DNA from: Haloplanus salinarum
GTDB taxonomy: Archaea > Halobacteriota > Halobacteria > Halobacteriales > Haloferacaceae
Assembly (NCBI RefSeq): GCF_024498175.1
Contig: NZ_CP101823.1
Span: forward strand, 1-64,000
Length of the DNA stretch: 64,000 nt
Direction: 5' to 3'
The first letter of the stretch is position 1. Each line of letters begins with the position of its first letter. Below the pieces are notes generated by a model. That model was not told the origin of the DNA. It saw nothing but the letters and a program-made list of their open reading frames with translations, and searched no databases. The translations under genes were made by a program, and so were the position numbers. This document shows, in pieces, positions 1 through 8,023 of this stretch.

Positions 1-308
1 GCGATCGGACGCTCTTCGTCGGCCTCTCCCGTCTCGGCGCCGACGCCGTGGCGGTCGACGGCCCGACGACGGTGACGCTGCGGACGAACGTCACTCACGA
101 CCGACGACGGCTGTCGGGCGGCGGTATCGGTATCGCCGTCGAAACCCGGACTCCGGCGGTCTGGGAGCGTCACTTCGCCGAACTGGGGGCGACCACGACG
201 CGCCGATCCTTCGACGACGACGGCGTGCCAAGCGTCGTCGCGCGCTTCCCCGACGTCCGTGACGCGTACGTGTTCGTCCACGACCTGAACCTGGAGGTGG
301 GCCGGTGA
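1..308 (+). CDS. C-terminal part of a pilin-cluster-like protein (5' truncated by window edge)
   Basis: The frame is open from base 3, so only the last about 101 residues are in the window; the GTG at 48 is internal. The visible part is a beta-rich soluble region without membrane segments or recognisable motifs. The stop overlaps the GTG start of the next gene (GTGA), so this is an upstream member of the translationally coupled operon that runs to 2361. The following genes are short proteins with one N-terminal hydrophobic segment, as in haloarchaeal clusters beside type IV pilus or archaellum-like secretion genes. I infer a role in such a surface apparatus from context only. Confidence 0.7.
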   Translation, partial: DRTLFVGLSRLGADAVAVDGPTTVTLRTNVTHDRRRLSGGGIGIAVETRTPAVWERHFAELGATTTRRSFDDDGVPSVVARFPDVRDAYVFVHDLNLEVGR

Positions 309-742
309 CCGACCGCGGGCTCGTCCCCGTCGTCGGCAAGACGCTGGAGGCGCTGTTGGTCCTGCTCTACGTCGCCTCGCTGGTGGCCACCCTCCACGGC
401 GGGGTCGTCCCCGACTACCGGACCGCGGCCGCTGCGGAGGTGAGCGACCGCACCCTCGCGACGACCGCCGCGCGCATCGAGGCGTCGGTCCCACCGCCGA
501 GTAGCGGCGCCGCGGTGTCCCGGCGTGTCGACCTCCCGGCCGCCATCGACGGCGCCGTCTACCGGCTGCGGGTCGAGAACCGCACGCTCGTCCTCGACCA
601 TCCCGATCCGACCCTCTCGGGGCGTCTCCGGCTGTCGCTGCCGCGGCGGGTCGCCACGGTCGAGGGGTCGTGGTCGAGCGACGAGCGGGCGACGCTCAGG
701 ATTCGCGGCGACGGCAGTCGCCTCCGGGTGATCCTCGCGTGA
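305..742 (+). CDS. membrane-anchored hypothetical protein, pilin-type cluster
   Basis: This 145-residue protein has a short charged N-terminus, one hydrophobic helix at about residues 10-30 (VGKTLEALLVLLYVASLVAT) and then an external domain rich in Arg, Val and Asp. This is the type IV pilin-like or minor-subunit layout, but I see no clear class III peptidase site. It starts with GTG inside the stop of the preceding gene, and its own stop overlaps the GTG of the next one. The family looks specific to haloarchaea (DUF7266-type cluster proteins are my best guess). No function can be read from the sequence. Confidence 0.75.
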   Translation: MTDRGLVPVVGKTLEALLVLLYVASLVATLHGGVVPDYRTAAAAEVSDRTLATTAARIEASVPPPSSGAAVSRRVDLPAAIDGAVYRLRVENRTLVLDHPDPTLSGRLRLSLPRRVATVEGSWSSDERATLRIRGDGSRLRVILA

Positions 743-1410
743 GGGGACAGACCAACCTCTTCGCGCTCGTCGTCGCCCTCGTCCTGCTGACGGGGGCGAC
801 CGTCGTCGGCGTGAGCCTCGCCGACGCCGCGCTCGCGGGCGCCGACCGCGAACCCATCGAGCGACACGCGGCGGCCGCCACCGCCGACCGACTGACCGCC
901 GCCGACTCGCCGGTCACGACCCGGGCGAACGTGCTCAACGCCTCGCGGGTCGCAGCCCTGAACGCGAGCCGGCTCCGCGAACTGGCGCCCACCGCCGGGG
1001 CGGGTGACGTTCGGGTCGCGCTAGACGACCGCACCGTCGTCGAGTGGGGTGCGCCGGGCGGCGGGTGGACGGTCCGCCGGTCGGTCGTCGTCCGTTCGCG
1101 GGCGGAACCGCGGCTGATCCGGGCCAATCTCTCCCGGCGGTCGACGGTCACCGTCCCCGGCGGCGTCGACCGGGCCACCGTCACCCTCGACCCCGGGCCG
1201 AACACCACTCTCCGGTCCGTCCGGGCGAACGACCGCGTCGTCCTCCACGACGGCAGCGGGCTGAACACCACGGCGACGGTCCACCTCGACCGGTACGAAC
1301 CGACGACACTCCGGGTCGACGCCGGGGCGAACGCGACCGGCCGGGTCGCGGTGACCTACCGCCCGCGAATCGTCGACGACCGCGTCCTCACGGTGACCGT
1401 CGATGCGTAG
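739..1410 (+). CDS. membrane-anchored hypothetical protein, pilin-type cluster
   Basis: This 223-residue protein starts at the GTG that overlaps the previous stop, giving an N-terminus VRGQTNLFALVVALVLLTG with a hydrophobic helix from about residue 7. The RGQ motif followed directly by a membrane segment is shared with the next two genes and suggests a common insertion or processing mode. The rest is a long extracellular beta-rich region with several Asn-Xaa-Thr/Ser sites that could be N-glycosylated. Family resemblance is to the haloarchaeal DUF7261/7262/7263 group, stated with low certainty. It is one of four coupled genes between 305 and 2361. Confidence 0.78.
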   Translation: MRGQTNLFALVVALVLLTGATVVGVSLADAALAGADREPIERHAAAATADRLTAADSPVTTRANVLNASRVAALNASRLRELAPTAGAGDVRVALDDRTVVEWGAPGGGWTVRRSVVVRSRAEPRLIRANLSRRSTVTVPGGVDRATVTLDPGPNTTLRSVRANDRVVLHDGSGLNTTATVHLDRYEPTTLRVDAGANATGRVAVTYRPRIVDDRVLTVTVDA

Positions 1411-1807
1411 GGGACAGCTCTCGCTGTCGGTGGTCGAGGCCGCCGTCGGCGTCGTCCTCGTCGTCGGCGTCGCCGCGGGGTTCACCGCCGGCGTCGCTCC
1501 CGCGCCCTCGGCGGAACCGCAACTCGACGCCTTGGCCCGCGACACGGCGACCCTCTTGGGCTCGGAACCTGCCCCCGGGACCGGCGACGCGTGGCTCGTC
1601 GCGCTCGCCCGCTCCTCGGCGTCGTTCGACCGCCTCCGTCCCGACGCCCGGGAGCGGGCCGCCCGCGCGCTCCCCGCGGACGTGGCCTTCCGGATCAGCA
1701 CGCCACACGGGACGGTCGGCTACCCGCGCCCGCCGCGAACGACCGTCGGGTCGACGACGGTGCCGACGCGTCACGGCCCGGTCACCGTCAGGGTGTGGTA
1801 CGGATGA
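1403..1807 (+). CDS. membrane-anchored hypothetical protein, pilin-type cluster
   Basis: A 134-residue protein beginning MRRGQLSLSVVEAAVGVVLVVG: the RGQ motif followed by a hydrophobic helix at about residues 8-28, as in its neighbours. The ATG overlaps the end of the previous gene by eight bases, and its TGA overlaps the ATG of the next gene. The remaining 100 residues are soluble and contain no motif I recognise. Its place inside the coupled operon suggests one component of a small surface assembly. Confidence 0.78.
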   Translation: MRRGQLSLSVVEAAVGVVLVVGVAAGFTAGVAPAPSAEPQLDALARDTATLLGSEPAPGTGDAWLVALARSSASFDRLRPDARERAARALPADVAFRISTPHGTVGYPRPPRTTVGSTTVPTRHGPVTVRVWYG

Positions 1808-2361
1808 GTCGCCGCCGCGGTCAACTCGTCTTGCTCGCAGCCGCCGTCGTCGTCACCGCCCTCGTGCCGATGCTGCTCGCGTACGCCCAGCTGGGCTACG
1901 TCGGCGACGCGGCCGCCCCGTCCGACGACCGCGTCGGGACGACGCTGGTCGACGGCAAGCGTGCCCTCGAACGGACGGTCGCCGAGGCCACCGGTGCGGT
2001 GTCGAACGGCACCGCGGCGGACCAGCACCGGAAGGCGGCCGACCTCGCAGTCACCTGGGTCGACGCGACGGCTGCGGCCGTCGAGTCCACGGGGACGGCC
2101 CAGGGGGTAACCGTCGACGTAGCCCGCAACGCGAGCGCGGCACGACGGTGGGCGAGGGTGCGCTGTCCCCGCGGCCCGGACCGCGCCTTCGGCGCCTGCG
2201 TCGCCAACGGCGGCGTGATCACACAGACCAGAGCGGACACCACCGCCCTCGTCGCCGTCGCCGTCGACGTGTCCGTCCGCGGCCCGGACGGAACCGCTCG
2301 CGCGACGTTCGTGGTCCGTGGGGTCCGTGGTGCCGTGTCCGTCGGCCGGACCGAGCCGTGA
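1804..2361 (+). CDS. membrane-anchored hypothetical protein, last gene of the pilin-type cluster
   Basis: A 185-residue protein starting MSRRRGQLVLLAAAVVVTAL, again RGQ plus a membrane helix (residues 7-27), followed by a helix-rich external domain. The ATG at 1804 overlaps the previous stop (ATGA), and I prefer it to any upstream in-frame start because it places the hydrophobic segment at the N-terminus like the neighbours. The two cysteines near residues 120-132 (RCPRGP and FGACVAN) could form a disulfide outside the cell. It resembles the haloarchaeal DUF7261 family. About 140 AT-rich bases follow, so the operon most likely ends here. Confidence 0.78.
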   Translation: MSRRRGQLVLLAAAVVVTALVPMLLAYAQLGYVGDAAAPSDDRVGTTLVDGKRALERTVAEATGAVSNGTAADQHRKAADLAVTWVDATAAAVESTGTAQGVTVDVARNASAARRWARVRCPRGPDRAFGACVANGGVITQTRADTTALVAVAVDVSVRGPDGTARATFVVRGVRGAVSVGRTEP

Positions 2362-2379
2362 CGGGACGTCCGCGCGAGC

Positions 2380-2502
2380 AGTCGATGAAAGAAAAATTGA
2401 ATATATCCGCGATAATAGTCTATATACGAATATTTTGAATCTCATTAGAAAAACGAACGTGCGAAATACTTTTGTTTCTGTGGTATATTGTCAATAATAG
2501 AT
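2380..2502 (+). promoter_or_regulatory. AT-rich promoter region upstream of CBS gene
   Basis: This block is strikingly AT-rich against a GC-rich background, with several TATA-like stretches (for example around 2399-2404 and 2419-2436). The gene start at 2503 is likely leaderless or nearly so. Which TATA copy is used cannot be decided by eye. Confidence 0.45.
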
Positions 2503-2973
2503 ATGATAGAGACGACACTCTCCGCCGCCGACCTTCGATCGCCGCCCACCGTCCCGCCCGCGATGCCAGTCACCGAGGCGGCCGAGTACCTCCGCCGTCC
2601 CGAGGTGTCGGTGTTGCCCGTCCTGGACGACGGATCCGTCGTCGGCGTCGTCACCGCCTCCGACCTGGTGGCGATGGTCGCCGAGACGGACGGTCGCCCG
2701 TCCGTTCGGACGATCATGTCGTCGCCGGTGACGACGGTCACCCCGGAGACGACGGTGGACGAGGCGGCGACACGGATGCGGACCGCCGGTGTCAAACACC
2801 TGCCCGTCGTGGACGACGAGGGGTACCGGGGCGTGTTGTCGGCCGCCGACCTGGCGCCCTACCTCCCGCGACACCACCTCGATATCGAGTGGCGGGACGA
2901 CCCGCTGTCCATCGAGTCGGACGGCGGCCGGGAACACCCCCCGGACGACCGGCGCGCCGACTCTATTATGTGA
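2503..2973 (+). CDS. CBS-domain pair protein
   Basis: The 156-residue product has two CBS motifs, residues about 5-58 (motif LPVLDDGSVVGVVTASDLV) and about 66-120 (LPVVDDEGYRGVLSAADL). CBS pairs bind adenosyl ligands such as AMP, ATP or SAM and act as regulatory modules; no catalytic domain is attached, so this is a stand-alone sensor. The ATG at 2503 (MIETTLSAADL) is preferred over the in-frame TTG at 2488. The last 30 residues are hydrophilic and probably disordered. A second stand-alone CBS protein lies at 56478-56888. The target protein is not evident from the neighbours. Confidence 0.85.
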   Translation: MIETTLSAADLRSPPTVPPAMPVTEAAEYLRRPEVSVLPVLDDGSVVGVVTASDLVAMVAETDGRPSVRTIMSSPVTTVTPETTVDEAATRMRTAGVKHLPVVDDEGYRGVLSAADLAPYLPRHHLDIEWRDDPLSIESDGGREHPPDDRRADSIM

Positions 2974-2994
2974 CTCCGGCCACTCCCTCGACGT

Positions 2995-3186
2995 ATGGAG
3001 TTCAGCCTCCCGGTCGCGCTCGGTACCGTCATCGCCATCGTCGTCCTCGGCGTCGCCGGCCTCGTCGCCGGCGGGATGATGGCCCTGCGGACGACGCTGA
3101 TGATGGTAGCCCCCTCGATGCTCGTGTTCGGACTGCTCGCGTTCGGAATCGGCGTCAAACACGGCGAATTCCGGGCGACGCGGTAG
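2995..3186 (+). CDS. small two-helix membrane protein
   Basis: A 63-residue protein with two hydrophobic segments (about residues 8-29 and 36-54), ending in the polar tail KHGEFRATR. It resembles a conserved haloarchaeal family of tiny membrane proteins (DUF7333-like) of unknown function. The ATG lies 21 bases after the CBS gene stop, so the two may be co-transcribed. It has no cysteines or charged residues within the helices that would hint at transport or redox chemistry. Confidence 0.7.
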   Translation: MEFSLPVALGTVIAIVVLGVAGLVAGGMMALRTTLMMVAPSMLVFGLLAFGIGVKHGEFRATR

Positions 3187-3223
3187 ACCGACCATTCATA
3201 TCCGTCGAGTCGAACGTCCGCCC

Positions 3224-3580
3224 GTGCCTGGTGTGGATTCGCGGTTCCTCTCGGCGGCGACGGTGATCGGCGTCCTCGGCTGTGTCGCGGCGGCGGCGAC
3301 GCCCCTCGTCGCGGGCGCGTCGCCGGCCTTCACCGGTAGCGTGGTCACGAGCGGCGTCCTCGGCGTCGTCTTCGCCGCTCGGAACGTCCAACTCCTGCGG
3401 GCACGGGGCCGCGTGAGCCTCCCGCCCGCGGTGCTCACGACCCTGTTCGGCGGCTGGTTCATGCTCGCGCCGCTGCTGTACGACGTCGGCTTCCTGTCCA
3501 CCGCCGGCACGCAGCTATCGGGCCTTCTCGTCGCCACCTTCGGAACCTACGCGGTCGTCGCGGCACTCGCCGGCGAGTGA
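3224..3580 (+). CDS. four-helix membrane protein, SPW-like
   Basis: The 118-residue product starts with GTG at 3224 and has about four hydrophobic stretches (residues 8-28, 33-50, 62-85 and 92-116). The pattern of short helices with a GGWFMLAPLLYDVGF turn resembles one SPW-repeat unit (small membrane proteins of unknown role). A TATA-like stretch (ccattcatatcc) lies about 25 bases upstream, consistent with a leaderless transcript. It converges on the DUF4397 gene, whose stop is 14 bases away. Confidence 0.65.
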   Translation: MPGVDSRFLSAATVIGVLGCVAAAATPLVAGASPAFTGSVVTSGVLGVVFAARNVQLLRARGRVSLPPAVLTTLFGGWFMLAPLLYDVGFLSTAGTQLSGLLVATFGTYAVVAALAGE

Positions 3581-3593
3581 CCGCACGGCCCCG

Positions 3594-5129
3594 CTAGCGC
3601 CGGATGGCCGCCCCCGCCGGCGCCTCGCGTCGCATGCTCCCGTCCATCGAGCCGCCGGCGTCGGTGGCGAGGATCGGATCGAACGGCGTTTCGGCGGGGT
3701 CGTCCTCCGGCGAGAGGTAGCCGGCCGCGAAGCCGGTCGAGACCGTCCCGCCGCCGAGGTTCACGTCGAACTCGGCGACGACGTCGCCGTCGTTGCTCTC
3801 GGTGTCGCCCCGCACCTGGAGGGTGTACTCGCCGGCGGGGACCTCGACGTAGCCGGACTCGCCGTAGGCGACGCCGTCGAAGAGCGCGTCGCCGTTCGAC
3901 GCCAGGGTCACGTCGACGGCGGGGGCGTCGGGCGAGGCGTGGACCAGTCGTATCCGAGCCATGTCGTCCGCCGGTGTGGCGTTGTCGTCCGTCAGGACGA
4001 GCGGTTCGAAGGGGCGATCGACCGTCCCACCGACCTCGCCGGCCGCCGCGACCGTGTAGTCGGTGTCGGCCTCGACGGTGACCGCGCCCTCGAAGACGGT
4101 CGTTCCGTCGGCACCGGCGGGGGTGATCCGCAACTGCCTGTCGCCGGCCGGAACTTCGAGGTAGTCGCTGACCGTGCCGAAGCTCACGCCCTCGAGGACG
4201 GCGCTCCCGTCGGCGTAGACGTCGACCCTGGGGGCGTTGGGCGAGAGGTGAGCGACCCGGAGGTTCGCGGTCCCGTCCGACGGCTGGGTCACTTCCAGCA
4301 TCCCGCCCTGCGTGTCGCGGGCGACCAACAGGTCGAAGGGCGTGTCGGCGGACTCGTCGTCGGGCGAGAGGTAGCCGGCCGCGAAGCCGGTGTACACCTC
4401 GCCGCCGTCGACTTCGATCGTGAACTCGGCGACGACGTCGCCGTCGTTGGCCTCCGTATCGCCCCGGATCTGGAGGGTGTACTCGCCGGCGGGGACCTCG
4501 ACGTAGCCGGATTCGCCGTAGGCGACGCCGTCGAAGAGCGCGTCGCCGTTCGACGCCAGGGTCACGTCGACGGCGGGGGCGTCGGGCGAGGCGTGGACCA
4601 GCCGCACCCGCGCCGTGTCGTCGGCGGGCGTGCTGTTGTCGTCCTCCAGGACGAGCGGCTCGAAGGGCTGGTCGGCCATGTCGCCGACCTCGCCCGCCGC
4701 CGCGACCGTGTAGTCGGCGTCGGCCTCGACCGGGACGGCGCCCTCGAAGACGGTCGTTCCCCCGTCGCCGGCGGGGGTGATCCGCAACTGCCTGTCGCCG
4801 GCCGGAACTTCGAGGTAGTCGCTGACCGTGCCGAAGCTCACACCCTCGAGGACGGCGCTCCCGTCGGCGTAGACGTCCACGTCGGGCGCGTCGGGCGAGA
4901 GGTGAGCGACCCGGAGGTTCGCCGTCTCGGTTTCGGTCTCGGTTTCGGTCTCGGTCTCCGTCGGCGTCGCGGTTTCGGTCGGTGTCGCGGTTTCGGTTTC
5001 GGTCTCGGTTTCGGTCGGTGTCGCGGTCGCGTCCCCGCCGTTCCCGCCACAGCCGGCGAGGGCGGTCGTCGCGACGGTCCCGAGTCCGAGGAGTACGTGT
5101 CGTCGTGTCGTGTCCGAAGGGTTCGTCAT
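3594..5129 (-). CDS. DUF4397-repeat Tat lipoprotein with internal tandem duplication
   Basis: The 511-residue product starts at the ATG at 5129 (MTNPSDTTRRHVLLGLG), which gives a twin-arginine signal followed by a lipobox (ALAGC, residues about 22-26), so it is expected to be exported folded and lipid-anchored outside the cell. A Thr/Glu-rich linker (residues about 30-65, TETETE repeats) leads into four beta-sandwich DUF4397-type domains arranged as two copies of an A-B pair. Motifs NLRVAHLSPDAP and RLVHASPDAPAVDV mark the A and B units. The two pairs are offset by 218 codons and nearly identical in DNA, indicating recent duplication. DUF4397 proteins are surface proteins of unknown ligand. 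A TATA-like box at about 5153-5165 precedes the start. Confidence 0.85.
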   Translation of the reverse strand: MTNPSDTTRRHVLLGLGTVATTALAGCGGNGGDATATPTETETETETATPTETATPTETETETETETETANLRVAHLSPDAPDVDVYADGSAVLEGVSFGTVSDYLEVPAGDRQLRITPAGDGGTTVFEGAVPVEADADYTVAAAGEVGDMADQPFEPLVLEDDNSTPADDTARVRLVHASPDAPAVDVTLASNGDALFDGVAYGESGYVEVPAGEYTLQIRGDTEANDGDVVAEFTIEVDGGEVYTGFAAGYLSPDDESADTPFDLLVARDTQGGMLEVTQPSDGTANLRVAHLSPNAPRVDVYADGSAVLEGVSFGTVSDYLEVPAGDRQLRITPAGADGTTVFEGAVTVEADTDYTVAAAGEVGGTVDRPFEPLVLTDDNATPADDMARIRLVHASPDAPAVDVTLASNGDALFDGVAYGESGYVEVPAGEYTLQVRGDTESNDGDVVAEFDVNLGGGTVSTGFAAGYLSPEDDPAETPFDPILATDAGGSMDGSMRREAPAGAAIRR

Positions 5130-5502
5130 CGTCCGGTCGTGGGGTGGTCTGACAGATGAATAACTACTTTCGTGACTGGGACTAGAATCTCGCCAAAATC
5201 CGGCTCCAATCGCCGGATGTCGTCGCCGGTCGGCGAAATCGGATCGATCCCGAATCCGGTCGGATTTGCGTCCGAGTTTGCACAATCACTAAGCCCGGTC
5301 GTCAGAGTTAGTCGTCGTATGCCACGCCCCCAGGCCGAACCGACCACGCTTCCCGTCGCGAGCCCCGGCCGCGGGCGGGCCCGCGTCGGATCTTCCCGTT
5401 CCGGTCTCGGCCTCGGTCCCGCACTCGCGACGTTCGATCCGCCCCGCGGTGCCGTCCCGGACCGGCGTGTTATTTGTGACTCCCCTTTGAACGCCCGTGT
5501 GT
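5130..5502. other. gene-free stretch, divergent promoter region
   Basis: These 373 bases separate the lipoprotein gene (minus) from the wHTH gene (plus). The first part holds the likely lipoprotein promoter. An ATG at 5319 opens a frame that runs through into the wHTH gene without a stop, with a composition typical of a chance GC-rich frame, so I do not call it. A TATA-like stretch near 5470 (gtgttatttgtga) is well placed for the gene at 5503. Confidence 0.6.
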
Positions 5503-5781
5503 ATGGAGGTGGTGCTCTGGCAGGTTCTCGCCGCGACGCGGGGCGGTCCCAACCGCGCGCGCATCCTCCGTGCCCTCGACGAGCGTCCCCGGAACGCCAA
5601 CCGCCTCGCCGAGGACCTCGACCTCGCGTACAACACCGTCAGACACCACCTCGACGTCCTGGAGGAACACGACATCGTCACCAGCGGCGACGAGAGCTAC
5701 GGGACGGTCTATCTGCCGAGCGACCGCACCCGAACCCACTGGGACACCGTCGAGGAAATACTCACCAAACTCCGAGAATGA
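5503..5781 (+). CDS. ArsR-type winged-helix transcription regulator
   Basis: A 92-residue protein that is almost only a winged helix-turn-helix domain: LAATRGGPNRARILRALDER, then the recognition helix LAEDLDLAYNTVRHHLDVLEEHDIV and a short wing (SGDESYGTVYLPS). This matches the ArsR/MarR-like haloarchaeal regulators that sense through a partner rather than a ligand domain. The ATG at 5503 is chosen because MEVVLWQVLAATRGG is the usual family start; the GTG at 5497 would add only two residues. The small membrane protein at 5834 follows 52 bases later, a pairing seen often in haloarchaea, where the membrane partner may relay a signal. Confidence 0.85.
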   Translation: MEVVLWQVLAATRGGPNRARILRALDERPRNANRLAEDLDLAYNTVRHHLDVLEEHDIVTSGDESYGTVYLPSDRTRTHWDTVEEILTKLRE

Positions 5782-5833
5782 TCCGTGACCGAGCCACCAC
5801 ACGAGCGGGAGCGTCGACCGACGGGGGAGAGCG

Positions 5834-6115
5834 ATGAGCCTGATGGTCGACGTGGCGCGGGTCGCCGCCGGGGTCAATATCGTCCTGTTGCTCGGCCTGC
5901 TGACCGTCTGGATCCGCAACTACCGCGAGGTTCCGGGGTCGATCCTCCGGGGGCTCATCCTGTTCGGATCCCTCCTCCTCGCCGAGAACGTCGTGGCGCT
6001 GTACTTCTACTTCAATGCCCCGGCGATGCCGCCCCTGGCGGTCGAGGTCATGATGGTCCTTCAGGTGTTGGAATCCGTCGGCATCGCCGTCCTGTTCTAC
6101 ACGACCTGGCAGTGA
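5834..6115 (+). CDS. three-helix membrane protein paired with the wHTH regulator
   Basis: The 93-residue product has three hydrophobic segments (about residues 7-27, 38-60 and 68-90) and few polar residues. It follows the wHTH gene closely and on the same strand. This resembles the DUF7521-like partners of ArsR-type regulators in haloarchaea; I infer a membrane sensor or anchor for the regulator, without direct evidence. There are no cysteines or histidines to suggest metal sensing. Confidence 0.7.
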   Translation: MSLMVDVARVAAGVNIVLLLGLLTVWIRNYREVPGSILRGLILFGSLLLAENVVALYFYFNAPAMPPLAVEVMMVLQVLESVGIAVLFYTTWQ

Positions 6116-6165
6116 CTCCACGTCGGCGACACGGTTTTGCCGATCCGTTCCGTTCCCCGGACGAA

Positions 6166-7140
6166 ATGTCAACTCCCCGGACCGCCCCGATCCTCGTCGC
6201 CGCGCTGGTGCTCCTGAGCGGCTGTTCGGGAGTGCTCCCCGGCGACGGGACACCGACCGAAACGTCGACCCCGACCGACCGCCCGTCGTCGACGCCGACG
6301 GCGGCGCCGACCGAAACCGAGGCCGAAGCGACCTACACCCAGACCCCGCATACGGGCTGTCAGCCCGGAGCCATCGAGAAGAACGGCACCTGTCAGGCCG
6401 TCACGTCCGGCGGCAACGCCGACATCTTCGACGCCGAGAACCTCTCGGCGATCACCTCCGAGCGGACGACGGTCGACGGCACGCCCGGCTACCTCGCCCG
6501 GCCGGCCGACGACGGCGAGTACCCCGCCGTCGTCATGATCCACGAGTGGTGGGGACTCAACGAGAACATCGAACACATGGCCGACATCCTCGCCGGCCAC
6601 GGCTACGTCGTCTTCGCGGTCGACCTCTACGACGGCGAGGTGGCGGCCAACTCCTCCGAGGCGGCGCGGCTGTCCGGCCAGGTGCGCGAGAACCCCGACG
6701 TCGCCGTCTCGAAGATGAGCCGTGCGGTGTCGGGGCTGCGCGAGCGGTCCGACACCACCGACCGGGTCGCCAGCCTCGGCTGGTGTTTCGGCGGCGGCCA
6801 GAGCCTCCAGTTGAGCCTGAGCGACGCCGACCTGAACGCGACGGTGATCTACTACGGGACGCTGGCGACGAACGAGTCCACCCTCCAACGCGTCGACGGC
6901 CCCGTCCTCGGGGTCTTCGGCTCCGAGGACCAGGTGGTCGGCATCGAGAACGTCCGCGAGTTCGACCGGACGCTCGGCGAAGTCGGCGTCGAGCGCGAAA
7001 TCTACGTCTACGAGGGTGCGGGCCACGCCTTCGCCAACCCGAGCGGCGAGAGCTTCCACCCGAACGACACCCGCGACGCCTGGGGGAAGACCCTGACGTT
7101 CCTCGACGAGAACCTGCGGACGAACGAGTCGGCGACCTGA
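6166..7140 (+). CDS. secreted dienelactone hydrolase family lipoprotein
   Basis: A 324-residue protein. The N-terminus MSTPRTAPILVAALVLLSGCSG carries a lipoprotein signal with cleavage before Cys about 20, then a Thr/Pro/Glu linker to about residue 60. The alpha/beta hydrolase domain follows: IHEWWGLN near residue 125, the nucleophile elbow GWCFGGGQ (Cys near 206), Asp in FGSEDQVV, and His in GAGHAFANP, the Cys-Asp-His triad of dienelactone hydrolases. A small Cys motif (HTGCQPGAIEKNGTCQ, residues about 63-78) precedes the domain and may form a disulfide. Substrate unknown; an extracellular ester or lactone is likely. The ATG at 6166 follows a TATA-like ggttttgcc stretch. Confidence 0.85.
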   Translation: MSTPRTAPILVAALVLLSGCSGVLPGDGTPTETSTPTDRPSSTPTAAPTETEAEATYTQTPHTGCQPGAIEKNGTCQAVTSGGNADIFDAENLSAITSERTTVDGTPGYLARPADDGEYPAVVMIHEWWGLNENIEHMADILAGHGYVVFAVDLYDGEVAANSSEAARLSGQVRENPDVAVSKMSRAVSGLRERSDTTDRVASLGWCFGGGQSLQLSLSDADLNATVIYYGTLATNESTLQRVDGPVLGVFGSEDQVVGIENVREFDRTLGEVGVEREIYVYEGAGHAFANPSGESFHPNDTRDAWGKTLTFLDENLRTNESAT

Positions 7141-7147
7141 CCGCCGA

Positions 7148-7786
7148 TCAGGCCACGAGCGCCGAGAGCATCGACACCACGTGGTCGCGCTCGTCGGCGT
7201 TGACCGTGTGACCCATCCCCTCGTAGAGCCGCGTGGTCACGTCGCCGTTCAGGCGCTCGAAGGTCGTCGCCGACTCGCGGACCCGCTCAGCGGGGATGTG
7301 CGGGTCGACGTCGCTACAGCCGACAAAGACCGGCGTGTCGGCCAGGTCGCCCTCGTAGTCCACGGGGTCGATCCGCTCGCCGATGAGGCCGCCGCTGAGC
7401 GCCGCCACCCCGCCGTACCGTCGCGGGTTTCGGGCGACGAACTCGCTGGCGAGACAGGCCCCCTGCGAGAAGCCCAGAAGGAGGACGCGCTCGGTCGGGA
7501 TGCCGGCATCGTTCGCCTCGCTCACGGCGTCGCCGACGGCGTCCAGCCCGGACGACCGCCCGGGTTCGTTCGACTCGACGGGGGCGGTGAAGGGGTTCGG
7601 ATACCAGGTGTTGCCGGCGGCCTGCGGGGCGAGGTAGGCCACGCCCTCGACGCCGAACTCCTCGCCCATCCGGAGGATGCTCCTGGCGGTCGCCCCTCGG
7701 CCGTGGACGAGGACGGCCGCCGCGGACGCCTCCGAGAGCGGCGTCCCCCCCGTCACGAGCGGCTGGCTTCCGTGCGGTTCGCTCAC
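7148..7786 (-). CDS. alpha/beta hydrolase, phospholipase/carboxylesterase family
   Basis: The 212-residue cytoplasmic product shows the catalytic triad of the YpfH/carboxylesterase group: Ser in GFSQGACLA, Asp in GCSDVDPHIP and His in EGMGHTVN. The oxyanion turn is VLVHGRGATA. I use the GTG at 7786 (VSEPHGSQPLVTGG), since no ATG gives a better start and the hydrolase fold begins about 15 residues later. The gene converges on the secreted dienelactone hydrolase, with stops seven bases apart. Substrate not evident. Confidence 0.82.
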   Translation of the reverse strand: MSEPHGSQPLVTGGTPLSEASAAAVLVHGRGATARSILRMGEEFGVEGVAYLAPQAAGNTWYPNPFTAPVESNEPGRSSGLDAVGDAVSEANDAGIPTERVLLLGFSQGACLASEFVARNPRRYGGVAALSGGLIGERIDPVDYEGDLADTPVFVGCSDVDPHIPAERVRESATTFERLNGDVTTRLYEGMGHTVNADERDHVVSMLSALVA

Positions 7787-7937
7787 GTCGCGTCCCCCCG
7801 CCCGTCCGCTCGGTCGCGTCGGTGGCTTCGCATGGCCCGAGGGTAGGCCCGCCACGGATATATGCGTTCCCTGACCCGCGTGATACCGGGTTGTGTCGGC
7901 GTCACCGGACGTGGGCCGCCGGGCTATTGTAACTGTG

Positions 7938-7975
7938 TACCGGTGGTTCGCCGGAGTCTTGGCGAACCACCGGTA
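7938..7975. repeat. 15-bp perfect inverted repeat with 8-base loop
   Basis: Arms 7938-7952 (taccggtggttcgcc) and 7961-7975 pair perfectly around ggagtctt. It lies just upstream of the TATA-like ttacgataaac (7981-7991) of the gene at 8024, in the usual position of an operator or activator site. As RNA it would also be a strong hairpin. Confidence 0.75.
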
Positions 7976-8023
7976 ACGACTTACGATAAACAGGATGAAA
8001 CCCGTCGGCCCGGAACGGACGGT

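Noticed and set aside
5319-5837. A possible small gene from the ATG at 5319
   Set aside because: It has a plausible promoter spacing but no stop before it overlaps the wHTH gene, and its product is low-complexity Arg/Pro/Gly.
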